Positions 1-10,945 of a DNA stretch of 64,000 nucleotides are shown here, piece by piece (the stretch's first letter is position 1; each line of letters opens with the position of its first letter). Under the pieces are notes generated by a model that made no database searches, was not told the origin of the DNA, and saw nothing but the letters and a program-made list of their open reading frames with translations. The position numbers and the translations under genes were made by a program. The DNA is from Petrolisthes cinctipes (taxonomy: Eukaryota; Arthropoda; Malacostraca; Decapoda; Porcellanidae), in contig JAWQEG010000279.1 of the NCBI GenBank assembly GCA_033782935.1, positions 954,001 to 1,018,000 of the forward strand, read 5' to 3'.

Positions 1-60
1 AATTTAAGATATAAACGGGTACAGAAGATGCATGCACGTATCGACTTTTGGCACCCAAAA
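1..60 (+). repeat. partial monomer at left window edge
   Basis: The window opens inside a B half-unit, at about its 29th base, and runs to the end of that unit. The array therefore continues to the left of the window. Confidence 0.95.
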
Positions 61-148
61 TATTGATTTTTATTATGTTTTGAGCCTATATTTTGAAAAC
101 ATTACAGCACTGAGTAGGCATGTACAGATCGCTTCTGGGAACGAAAAA
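61..148 (+). repeat. 88-bp half-unit A of the monomer
   Basis: Half A and half B of the consensus align without gaps over 88 bp at about 60 identical positions (68%, hand count). Strongest matches are the starting TATCGA, the TGTTTTG(G/A)GCCT block, the GCATG(T/C)ACA(G/T)ATC block and the ending (C/A)CC(A/T)AAAA. In a later monomer the corresponding motifs fall at 41409, 41497 and 41585, exactly 88 bp apart. Half A carries the variable dyad and the subfamily-defining bases. Inference: a duplication of an 88-bp ancestor became fixed as the present 176-bp unit. Confidence 0.9.
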
Positions 149-236
149 TATTGAATTTTCGGGTGTTTTGAGCCTGAATTTGAGATATAAACGGGTACAG
201 AAGATGCATGCACATATCGACTTCTTGCACCTAAAA
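149..236 (+). repeat. 88-bp half-unit B of the monomer
   Basis: This is the paralogous second half (see half A). It differs mainly in the centre, where B has GATATAAACGGGTACAG in place of A's dyad and TAGCACTGAG region. It contains four of the six consensus CpGs. It also contains the CENP-B-box-like string TTGAGATATAAACGGGT in most copies. The two halves are strictly alternating everywhere I looked; I found no A-A or B-B junction. Confidence 0.9.
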
Positions 237-814
237 TATTGATTTTGAGCATGTTTTGGGTCTGTATCTTGAATACATTCTAGCAAGGAGTAGGCGTGTA
301 CAGATTGCTTCTGGGACCCAAAAATATCGAATTTTCGGGTTTTTTGAGCCTGAATTTGAGATATAAACGGGTACAGAAGATGCATGCACATATCGACCAT
401 GGGCACCCGAAGTATCGATTTTTAGCACGTTTTGGGCCTATATTTTGAAAATATTCTAGCACTAAGTAGGCATGTACAGATCGCTTCTGGGACCCAAAAA
501 TATGGAATTTTCGGGGGTTTTGAGCCTGAATTTGGGATATAAACAGATACAGAAGATGCATACACATATCGACTTTGTGCACCTAAAATATCGATTTTCA
601 GCATGTTTTGGGCCTGTATTTTGAAAATACTCTAACAGGGAGTAGGCATGTAAAGATCGCTACTGGGACCCAAAAATATCGAATTTTCGAGTGTTTTGAG
701 CCTGAATTTGAGATATAAACGGGTACAGAAGATGTATGAACATATCGACTTTAGACACTTAAAATATCGATTCTTATCATGTTTTGAGCCTATATTTTGA
801 AAACATTCCAGCAC
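231..814 (+). repeat. 20-monomer-spaced segment, copy 1
   Basis: A run of three to four monomers, including a subfamily 3 unit with GAATACATTC and GGCGTGTAC, matches 3750-4333 at an offset of about 3519 bp, which is 20 monomers. The next two monomers have the same order in both places. A shorter relative with the ACCATGGGCACCC junction also lies near 1800. Confidence 0.75.
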
Positions 815-3403
815 TGAGTAGGCATGTACAGATTGCTTCTGGGAACAAAAATTTTTTGAATTTTCGGGTGTTTTGACCCTGAATTTGAGATATAAACGGG
901 TACAGAAGATGCATACACATATTGACTTTGGGAACCTAAATTATCGATTTTCAGCATGTTTTGGTACTTTATTTTGAAAATACTCTAACACAGAGTAGGC
1001 ATGTACAGATCGTTTCTGGGACCCAAAAATATCGAATTTTCGGGTGTTTTAAGCCTGAATTTGAGATATAAACGGGTACAGAATATGCATGCACATATCG
1101 ACTTTGGACACCTAAAATATAGATTTTTAGCATGTTTTGAGCCTATATTTTGAAAACATTCCAGCACTGAGTAGGCATGTACAGATCGCTTCTGGGACCC
1201 AAAAATATTGAATTTTCGGGTGTTTTTACCTTAATTTGAGATATAAACGCTTTCTGAAGATGCATGCACATATCGACTTTTTGCACCTGAAATATCGATT
1301 TTGAGCATGTTTTGGGTCTGTATCTTGAAAACATACTAGCAAGGAGTAGGCATGTACAGATTGCTTATGGGACCCAAAAATATTGAATTTTTGGGTGTTA
1401 TGAGCCTTAATTTGTGATATAAACAGGTACAGAAGATGCATGCACATATCGACTTTGGGCACCCAAAATATCGATTTTTAGCATGTTTTGGGCCTGTATT
1501 CTGAAAATACTCTAACACGGAGTAGTCATGTACAGATCGCTTCTGGGACCCAAAAATATCGAATTTTCGAGTGTTTTGAGCCTGAATTTAAGATATAAAC
1601 GGGTACAGAAGATGCATGCACGTATCGAATTTTGGCACCCAAAATATTGATTTTTATCATGTTTTGAGCCTATATTTAGAAAACATTACAGCACTGAGTA
1701 GGCATGTACAGATCGCTTCTGGGAACGAAAAATATCGAATTTTCGGGTGTTTTGAGCCTGAATTTGAGATATAAACGGGTACAGAAGATGCATGCACATA
1801 TCGACCATGGGCACCCAAAGTATCGATTTTTAGCCCGTTTTGGGCCTATATTTTGAAAATATTCTAGCACTAAGTAGGCATGTACAGATCGCTTCTGGGA
1901 CCCAAAAATATGGAATTTTCGGGTTTTTGAGCCTGAATTTGGGATATAAACAAATACAGAAGATGCATACACATATCGACTTTGTGCACCTAAAATATCG
2001 ATTTTCAGCATGTTTTGGGCCTGTATTTTGAAAATACTATAACAGGGAGTAGGCATGTACAGATCGCTATTGGGACCCAAAAATATCGAATTTTCGAGTG
2101 TTTTGAGCCTGAATTTGAGATATAAACGGGTACAGAAGATGTATGAACATATCGACTTTAGACACTTAAAATATCGATTCTTATCATGTTTTGAGCCTAT
2201 ATTTTGAAAACATTCCAGCACTGAGTAGGCATGTACAGATCGCTTCTGGGACACAAAAATATCGAATTTTCGGGTGTTTTGAGCCTGAATTTGAGATATA
2301 AACGGGTACAGAAGATGCAAGCACATATCTACTTTAGACACCTAAAATATCGATTTTTAGCATGTTTTGAGCCTATATTTTGAAAACACTCTAGCACTGA
2401 GTAGGCATGCACAGATCGCTTCTGGGACCGAAAAACATGGAATTTTCGGGTGTTTTGAGCCTGAATTTGAGATATAAACGGGTACTGAAGATCCATGTAC
2501 ATATCGACTTTGGACACATAAAATATCGATTTTTAGCATGTTTTGAGCCTATATTTTGAAAACATTCCAGCACTGAGTAGGCATATACAGATCACTTCTG
2601 GGACACAAAAATAATGAATTTTCGGGTGTTTGAACTTGAATTTGAGATATAAACGGGTACTGAAGATGCATGCACATATCGACTTTTTGCACCTGAAATA
2701 TCGATTTTGAGCATGTTTTGGGTCTGTATCTTGAAAACATACTAGCAAGGAATAGGCATGTACAGATTGCTTCTGGGACCCAAAAATATTGAATTTTTGG
2801 GTGTTATGAGCCTTAATTTGAGATATAAACAGGTACAGAAGATGCATGCACATATCGACTTTGTGCACCTAAAATATCGATTTTTAGCATGTTTTGGTCC
2901 TATATTTTGAAAATATTCTAGCACTGAGTATGCATGTACAGATCGCTTCTGCGACCAAATTTTTTTTGAATTTTCGGGTGTTTTGAGCCTGAATTTGAGA
3001 TATAAACGGGTACAGAAGATGCATGCACATATCGACTTTAGACACCTAAAAAATTGATTTTTAGCATGTTTTGGACCTATATTTTGAAAATATTCTAGCA
3101 CTGAGTTGGCATGTACAGATTACTTCTGGAACCCAAAAATATCGAATTTTCGGGGGTTTTGAGCCTGAATTTGAGATATAGACGGGTATAGAAGATGCAT
3201 ACACATATTGACTTTGGGCACCTAAATTATCGATTTTCAGCATGTTTTGGGCCTTTATTTTGAAAATACTCTAACACAGAGTAGGCATGTACAGATCGCT
3301 TCTGGGACCCAAAAATATCGAATTTTCGGGTGTTTTGAGCCTGAATTTGAGATATAAACGGGTACAGAAGATGCATGCACATATCGACTTTGGGCACCCA
3401 AAG

Positions 3404-3579
3404 TATCGATTTTTAGCACGTTTTGGGCCTATATTTTGAAAATATTCTAGCACTAAGTAGGCATGTACAGATCGCTTCTGGGACCCCAAAATATCGAATT
3501 TTTGGGGGTTTTGAGCCTGAATTTGGGATATAAACAGATACAGAAGATGCATACACATATCGACTTTGTGCACCTAAAA
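3404..3579 (+). repeat. representative subfamily 4 monomer (GGGCCTATATTTTGAAAATATTC type)
   Basis: This subfamily reads GGGCCTATATTTTGAAAATA, then TTCTAGCACTAAG or TTCTAGCACTGAG. The AT dyad is perfect with an outer A-T pair instead of the G-C pair of subfamily 1. In the left third it often starts GTATCGATTTTTAGCACG and follows a GGGCACCCAAA block. Confidence 0.8.
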
Positions 3580-3749
3580 TATCGATTTTCAGCATGTTTT
3601 GGGCCTGTATTCCGAAAATACTCTAACAGGGAGTAGGCATGTACAGATCGCTTCTGGGACCCAAAAATATTGAATTTTCGGGTGTTTTGAGCATGAATTT
3701 GAGATATAAACGGGTACTGAAGATGCATGCACATATCGACTTCTTGCAC

Positions 3750-4333
3750 CTAAAATATCGATTTTGAGCATGTTTTGGGTCTGTATCTTGAATACATTCT
3801 AGCAAGGAGTAGGCGTGTACAGATCGCTTCTGGGACCCAAAAATATCGAATTTTCGGGTGTTTTGAGCCTGAATTTGAGATATAAACGGGTATAGAAGAT
3901 GCATGCACATATCGACCATGGGCACCCAAAGTATCGATTTTTAGCACGTTTTGGGCCTATATTTTGAAAATATTCTAGCACTAAGTAGGCATGTACAGAT
4001 CGCTTCTGGGACCCAAAAATATGGAATTTTCGGGGGTTTTGAGCCTGAATTTGGGATATAAACAGATACAGAAGATGCATACACATATCGACTTTGTACA
4101 CCTAAAATATCGATTTTCAGCATGTTTTGGGCCTGTATTTTGAAAATACTCTAACAGGGAGTAGGCATGTACAGATCGCTACTGGGACCCAAAAATATCG
4201 AATTTTCGAGTGTTTTGAGCCTGAATTTGAGATATAAACGGGTACAGAAGATGTATGAACATATCGACTTTAGACACTTAAAATATCGATTCTTATCATG
4301 TTTTGAGCCTATATTTTGAAAACATTCCAGCAC
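3750..4333 (+). repeat. 20-monomer-spaced segment, copy 2
   Basis: This is the second copy of the 231-814 run, in the same order and orientation. The 3.27-3.95 kb part overlapping its start is also repeated near 12.60-13.28 kb at an offset of about 9330 bp (53 monomers), so pieces of this unit were spread over at least 13 kb. Confidence 0.75.
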
Positions 4334-4364
4334 TGAGTAGGCATGTACAGATCGCTTCTGGGTA

Positions 4365-4380
4365 AAATTTTTTTTTGAAT
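4365..4380 (+). repeat. poly-T variant monomer marker (representative)
   Basis: Here the usual GACCCAAAAATATCGAATTT is replaced by a run of nine T before GAATTTTCGGG. Related T runs are at 852-857, 2960-2967, 9471-9477 and near 20738. All lie in the left third of the window at whole-monomer spacings. Confidence 0.8.
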
Positions 4381-5235
4381 TTTCGGGTGTTTTGACCCTG
4401 AATTTGAGATATAAACGGGTACAGAAGATACATTCACATATCGACTTTAGACACCTAAAAAATCGATTTTTAGCATGTTTTGGACCTATATTTTGAAAAT
4501 ATTCTAGCACTGAGTAGGCATGTACAGATTACTTCTGGAACCCAAAAATATCGAATTTTCGGGAGTTTTGAGCCTGAATTTGAGATATAAACGGGTACAG
4601 AAGATGCATACACATATTGACTTTGGGCACCTAAATTTTCGATTTTCAGCATGTTTTTGTACTTTATTTTGAAAATACTCTAACAGAGAGTAGACATGTA
4701 CAGATCGCTTCTGGGACCCAAAAATATTGAATTTTCGGGTGTTTTTACCTTAATTTGAGATATAAACGCTTACTGAAGATGCATGCACATATCGACTTTT
4801 TGCACCTGAAATATCGATTTTGAGCATGTTTTGGGTCTGTATCTTGAATACATTCTAGCAAGGAGTAGGCGTGTACAGATCGCTTCTGGGACCCAAAAAT
4901 ATCGAATTTTCGGGAGTTTTGAGCCTGAATTTGAGATATAAACGGGTACAGAAGATGCATGAACATATCTACTTTAGACACCTAAAATATCAATTTTTAG
5001 CATGTTTTAAGCCTATATTTTGAAAACATTCTAGCACTGAGTAGGCATGCACAGATCGCTTCTGGGACCCAAAAATATGGAATTTTCGGATGTTCTGAGC
5101 CTGAATTTTAAATATAAACGGGTACAGAAGATGCATGAACATATCTACTTTAGACACCTAAAATATCGATTTTTAGCATGTTTTAAGCCTATATATTGAA
5201 AACATACTAGCAAGGAGTAGGCATGTACAGATTGC

Positions 5236-7873
5236 TTCTGGGACCCAAAAATATTGAATTTTTGGGTGTTTTGAGCATGAATTTGTGATATAAACGGATA
5301 CAGAAGATGCATACACATATCGACTTTTAGCACCCAAAATATTGATTTTTAGCATGTTTTGGGCCCATATTTTGAAAATATTCTAGCACTGAGTAGGCAT
5401 GTACAGATCGCTTCTGGGACACAAAAATCTCCAATTTTCGAGTGTTTTGAGCCTGAATTTAAGATATAAACGGGTACAGAAGATGCATGCACATATCGAC
5501 TTTTGGCACCCAAAATATTGATTTTTAGCATGTTTTGTTCCCATATTTTGAAAATATTCTAGTACTGAGTAGCCATGTACAGATCGCTTCTGCGACCAAA
5601 AAATATAGAATTTTTCTGTGTTTTGAGCCTGTATTTGGGATATAAACGGGTACAGAAGATGCATACACATATTGACTTTGGGCACCTAAAATATCGATTT
5701 TCAGCATGTTTTTAGCCTGTATTTTGAAAATACTCTAACATGGACTAGGCATGTACAGATCGCTTCTGGGACCCCTAAATATCGAATTTTCGGGTGTTTT
5801 GAGCCTGAATTTGAGATATAAACGGGTACAGATGATGCATGCAGATATCGACTTTTGTACCTAAAATATCGATTTTTAGCATGTTTTGGGCCTATATTTT
5901 GAAAATATTATAGCACTAAGTAGACATGTTCATATTGCTTCTGGGACCCAAAAATATTGAATTTCCTGGTGTTTTGAGCCTGAATTTGAGATATAAAAGG
6001 GTACAGAAGATGCATACACATTTTGACTTTGGGCACCTAAAATATCGATTTTAAGCATGTTTTGGGCCTGCATTTTGAAAATACTCTAACACAGAGTAGG
6101 CATGTACAGATCGCTTCTGGAACCCAAAAATATCGAATTTTCGGGTGTTTTGAGCCTGAATTTGAGATATAAACGGGTACAGAAGAGGCATGCACATATC
6201 GACTTTAGACGCCTAAAATATCGATTTTTAGCATGTTTTGAGCCTATATTTTGAAAACATTCTAGCACTGAGTAGGCATGCACAGATCGCTTCTGGGACC
6301 TCAAAATATTGAATTTTCGGGTGTTTTAAGACTGAATTTGAGATATAAACGGGTACTGAAGATACATGCACATATCGACTTTAGACACCTAAATTATCGA
6401 TTTTGAGCATGTTTTGGGTCTGTATCTTGAATACATTCTAGCAAGGAGTAGGCGTGTACAGATCGCTTCTGGGACCCAAAAATATCGAATTTTCGGGTGT
6501 TTTGAGCCTGAATTTGAGATATAACCGGATACAGAAGATGCATGCACATATCGACTTTGGGCACTCAAAGTATCGATTTTTAGCCCGTTTTGGGCCTATA
6601 TTTTGAAAATATTCTAGCACTTAGTAGGGATGTACAGATCGCTTCTGGGACCCAAAAATATCGAATTATCGGGTGTTTTGTGCCTGAATTTGAGATATAA
6701 ACGGGAACAGAAGATGCATGAACATATCGACTTTAGACACTTAAAATATCGATTCTTATCATGTTTTGAGCCTATATTTTGAAAACATTCCAGCACTGAG
6801 TAGGCATGTACAGATCGCTTCTGCGACCAAAAAATATCGAATTTTTCTTTGTTTTGAGCCTGAATTTGGGAAATAAACGGGTACAGAAGATGCATTCATA
6901 TATTGACTTTGGGCACCTAAAATATCGATTTTCAGCATGTTTTGGGCCTGTATTTTGAAAATACTCTAACACGGAGTTGGCTTGTGCAGATCGCTTCTGG
7001 GACCCAAAAATATCGAATTTTCGGGTGTTTTGAGCCTGAATTTGAGATATAAACGGGTACAGAAGATGCATGCAGATACCGACTTTTGCACCTAAAATAT
7101 CGATTTTTAGCATGTTTTGGGCCTATATTTTGAAAATATTATAACACTAAGTAGACATGTTCATATTGCTTCTGGGACCCAAAAATATCGAATTTCCGGG
7201 TGTTTTGAGCCTGAATTTGAGATATAAAAGGGTACAGAAGATGCATACACATATTGACTTTGGGCACCCAAAATATCGATTTTCAGCATGTTTTGGGCCT
7301 GCATTTTGAAAATACTCTAACACAGAGTAGGCATGTACAGATCGCTTCTGGAACCCAAAAATATCGAATTTTCGGGTGTTTTGAGCCAGAATTTGAGATA
7401 TAAACGGGTACAGAAGATGCATGCACATATCGACTTTGGGCACCCAAAATATCGATTTTTAACACGTTTTGGGCCTATATTTAGAATATATTCTAGCACT
7501 AAGTAGGCATGTACAGATCGCTTCTGGGACCCAAAAATTTTGAATTTTCGGGTGTTTTGAGCATGAATTTGGGATATAAACGGATACAGAAGATGCATAC
7601 ACATATCGACTTTGTGCACCTAAAATATCGATTTTCAGCATGTTTTGGTCCTGTAATTTGAAAATACTCTAACAGGGAGTAGGCATGTACAGATCGCTTC
7701 TGGGACCCAAAAATATCGAATTTTCGGGTGTTTTGAGCCTGAATTTGAGATATAAACGGGGACAGAAGATGCATGCACATATCGACCATGGGCACCCAAA
7801 ATATCGATTTTTAACACGTTTTGGGCCTATATTTAGAATATATTCTAGCACTAAGTAGGCATGTACAGATCGC
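5236..7873 (+). repeat. HOR-A copy 1 (15 monomers, about 2638 bp)
   Basis: The order and private variants of this block recur from 7874 at an offset of 2638 bp. Markers include the monomer with CACAAAAATCTCCAATTTTC (5420 and 8058), the CTAAATATCGAATTTTC variant (5775 and 8413) and the ACATGTTCATATTGCTT monomers (5926, 7157). Long stretches look identical by eye. Relative to copy 2 it lacks one monomer at about 6822, between two equivalent GCTTCTG positions. Confidence 0.88.
6219..6394 (+). repeat. representative subfamily 2 monomer (GAGCCTATATTTTGAAAAC type)
   Basis: This subfamily reads TGTTTTGAGCCTATATTTTG, then AAAACATTCTAGCACTGAG or AAAACATTCCAGCACTGAG. It often carries GGCATGCACAGATCGC in place of GGCATGTACAGATCGC, and is often preceded by GACTTTAGACACCTAAAAT. 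It is scattered across the window and is a regular member of HOR-B and HOR-C. Confidence 0.8.
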
Positions 7874-10688
7874 TTCTGGGACCCAAAAATATTGAATTTT
7901 TGGGTGTTTTGAGCATGAATTTGTGATATAAACGGATACAGAAGATGCATACACATATCGACTTTTAGCACCCAAAATATTGATTTTTAGCATGTTTTGG
8001 GCCCATATTTTGAAAATATTCTAGCACTGAGTAGGCATGTACAGATCGCTTCTGGGACACAAAAATCTCCAATTTTCGAGTGTTTTGAGCCTGAATTTAA
8101 GATATAAACGGGTACAGAAGATGCATGCACATATCGACTTTTGGCACCCAAAATATTGATTTTTAGCATGTTTTGTTCCCATATTTTGAAAATATTCTAG
8201 TACTGAGTAGGCATGTACAGATCGCTTCTGCGACCAAAAAATATAGAATTTTTCTGTGTTTTGAGCCTGAATTTGGGATATAAACGGGTACAGAAGATGC
8301 ATACACATATTGACTTTGGGCACCTAAAATATCGATTTTCAGCATGTTTTTAGCCTGTATTTTGAAAATACTCTAACATGGACTAGGCATGTACAGATCG
8401 CTTCTGGGACCCCTAAATATCGAATTTTCGGGTGTTTTGAGCCTGAATTTGAGATATAAACGGGTACAGATGATGCATGCAGATATCGACTTTTGTACCT
8501 AAAATATCGATTTTTAGCATGTTTTGGGCCTATATTTTGAAAATATTATAGCACTAAGTAGACATGTTCATATTGCTTATGGGACCCAAAAATATTGAAT
8601 TTCCTGGTGTTTTGAGCCTGAATTTGAGATATAAAAGGGTACAGAAGATGCATACACATTTTGACTTTGGGCACCTAAAATATCGATTTTAAGCATGTTT
8701 TGGGCCTGCATTTTGAAAATACTCTAACACAGAGTAGGCATGTACAGATCGCTTCTGGAACCCAAAAATATCGAATTTTCGGGTGTTTTGAGCCTGAATT
8801 TGAGATATAAACGGGTACAGAAGAGGCATGCACATATCGACTTTAGACGCCTAAAATATCGATTTTTAGCATGTTTTGAGCCTATATTTTGAAAACATTC
8901 TAGCACTGAGTAGGCATGCACAGATCGCTTCTGGGACCTCAAAATATTGAATTTTCGGGTGTTTTAAGACTGAATTTGAGATATAAACGGGTACTGAAGA
9001 TACATGCACATATCGACTTTAGACACCTAAATTATCGATTTTGAGCATGTTTTGGGTCTGTATCTTGAATACATTCTAGCAAGGAGTAGGCGTGTACAGA
9101 TCGCTTCTGGGACTCAAAAATATCGAATTTTCGGGTGTTTTGAGCCTGAATTTGAGATATAACCGGATACAGAAGATGCATGCACATATCGACTTTGGGC
9201 ACTCAAAGTATCGATTTTTAGCCCGTTTTGGGCCTATATTTTGAAAATATTCTAGCACTTAGTAGGCATGTACAGATCGCTTCTGGGACCCAAAAATATC
9301 GAATTATCGGGTGTTTTGTGCCTGAATTTGAGATATAAACGGGAACAGAAGATGCATGAACATATCGACTTTAGACACTTAAAATATCGATTCTTATCAT
9401 GTTTTGAGCCTATATTTTGAAAACATTCCAGCACTGAGTAGGCATGTACAGATCGCTTCTGGGAACAAAATTTTTTTGAATTTTCGGGTGTTTTGAGCCT
9501 GAATTTGAGATTTAAACGGATACAGAAGATGCATGCACATATCGAATTTAGACACCTAAAAAATCGATTTTTAGAATGTTTTGGACCCATATTTTGAAAA
9601 TATTCTAGCACTGAGTAGGCATGTACAGATCGCTTCTGCGACCAAAAAATATCGAATTTTTCTGTGTTTTGAGCCTGAATTTGGGAAATAAACGGGTACA
9701 GAAGATGCATTCACATATTGACTTTGGGCACCTAAAATATCGATTTTCAGCATGTTTTGGGCCTGTATTTTGAAAATACTCTAACACGGAGTTGGCTTGT
9801 GCAGATCGCTTCTGGGACCCAAAAATATCGAATTTTCGGGTGTTTTGAGCCTGAATTTGAGATATAAACGGGTACAGAAGATGCATGCAGATACCGACTT
9901 TTGCACCTAAAATATCGATTTTTAGCATGTTTTGGGCCTATATTTTGAAAATATTATAACACTAAGTAGACATGTTCATATTGCTTCTGGGACCCAAAAA
10001 TATCGAATTTCCGGGTGTTTTGAGCCTGAATTTGAGATATAAAAGGGTACAGAAGATGCATACACATATTGACTTTGGGCACCCAAAATATCGATTTTCA
10101 GCATGTTTTGGGCCTGCATTTTGAAAATACTCTAACACAGAGTAGGCATGTACAGATCGCTTCTGGGACCCAAAAATATCGAATTTTCGGGTGTTTTGAG
10201 CCAGAATTTGAGATATAAACGGGTACAGAAGATGCATGCACATATCGACTTTGGGCACCCAAAATATCGATTTTTAACACGTTTTGGGCCTATATTTAGA
10301 ATATATTCTAGCACTAAGTAGGCATGTACAGATCGCTTCTGGGACCCAAAAATATCGAATTTTCGGGTGTTTTGAGCATGAATTTGGGATATAAACGGAT
10401 ACAGAAGATGCATACACATATCGACTTTGTGCACCTAAAATATCGATTTTCAGCATGTTTTGGTCCTGTAATTTGAAAATACTCTAACAGGGAGTAGGCA
10501 TGTACAGATCGCTTCTGGGACCCAAAAATATCGAATTTTCGGGTGTTTTGAGCCTGAATTTGAGATATAAACGGGGACAGAAGATGCATGCACATATCGA
10601 CCATGGGCACCCAAAATATCGATTTTTAACACGTTTTGGGCCTATATTTAGAATATATTCTAGCACTAAGTAGGCATGTACAGATCGC
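7874..10688 (+). repeat. HOR-A copy 2 (16 monomers, about 2815 bp)
   Basis: This matches copy 1 at an offset of 2638 bp up to about 9460 and at 2815 bp afterwards. The change of 177 bp is one extra poly-T variant monomer around 9462-9638. Its ATGTTCATATTGC markers are at 8564 and 9972, eight monomers apart against seven in copy 1. The tail then re-enters the start of the unit at about 10689. Confidence 0.88.
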
Positions 10689-10945
10689 TTCTGGGACCCA
10701 AAAATATCGAATTTTCGGGTGTTTTGAGCATGAATTTGGGATATAAACGGATACAGAAGATGCATACACATATCGACTTTTGGCACCCAAAATATTGATT
10801 TTTAGCATGTTTTGGCCCCATATTTTGAAAATATTCTTGCACTGAGTAGGCATGTACAGATCGCTTCTGGGACACAAAAGTCTCCAATTTTCGAGTGTTT
10901 TGAGCCTGAATTTAAGATATAAACGGGTACAGAAGATGAATGCAC
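10689..10945 (+). repeat. HOR-A partial third copy
   Basis: About one and a half monomers repeat the start of HOR-A, including the CACAAAAGTCTCCAATTTTC variant near 10873. The order is lost after about 10945. This looks like the breakpoint of an unequal exchange that ended the tandem block. Confidence 0.7.

Larger units (their letters stand above)
61..236 (+). repeat. first complete 176-bp monomer (grid anchor)
   Basis: This copy sets the coordinate grid used here. It starts at the first TAT(C/T)GA motif of half A and ends just before the same motif of the next monomer at 237. It is exactly 176 bp, and adding multiples of 176 predicts monomer starts elsewhere to within about 17 bp. Conserved blocks in order are the TATCGA-T-rich start, the TGTTTTGGGCC block, an AT dyad, the GAGTAGGCATGTACAGATCGC-like block, a second TATCGA with AATTTTCGGG, TGTTTTGAGCCTG, GATATAAACGGGTACAG, and ATGCATGCACATATCGAC. 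Confidence 0.95.
61..5235 (+). repeat. left block, about 29 monomers with loose higher-order structure
   Basis: This stretch is satellite only. Monomer order repeats at two spacings. One is about 3519 bp (20 monomers), linking roughly 231-814 with 3750-4333. The other is about 1406 bp (8 monomers), linking roughly 1143-1520 with 2549-2926. Several poly-T variant monomers (852, 2960, 4368) are scattered here. No gene or other element is seen. Confidence 0.8.

Noticed and set aside
61..148. A further subdivision of the 88-bp half into 44- or 22-bp repeats
   Set aside because: CATATCGAC and AATATCGA in half B are 22 bp apart and suggest it, but the intervening bases do not align convincingly.
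61..236. Identity as alpha satellite (171 bp), Arabidopsis CEN180 or another named family
   Set aside because: The sequence does not resemble the alpha satellite or CEN180 text that I know, and the length alone is not diagnostic. I cannot search a database, so the family is left unnamed.
1676..2341. Longest open frame, 221 codons on the minus strand
   Set aside because: It spans almost four satellite monomers and its translation is the same peptide text seen in all other monomers. It exists because a few stop positions are mutated. No start context, domain or codon bias supports a gene.
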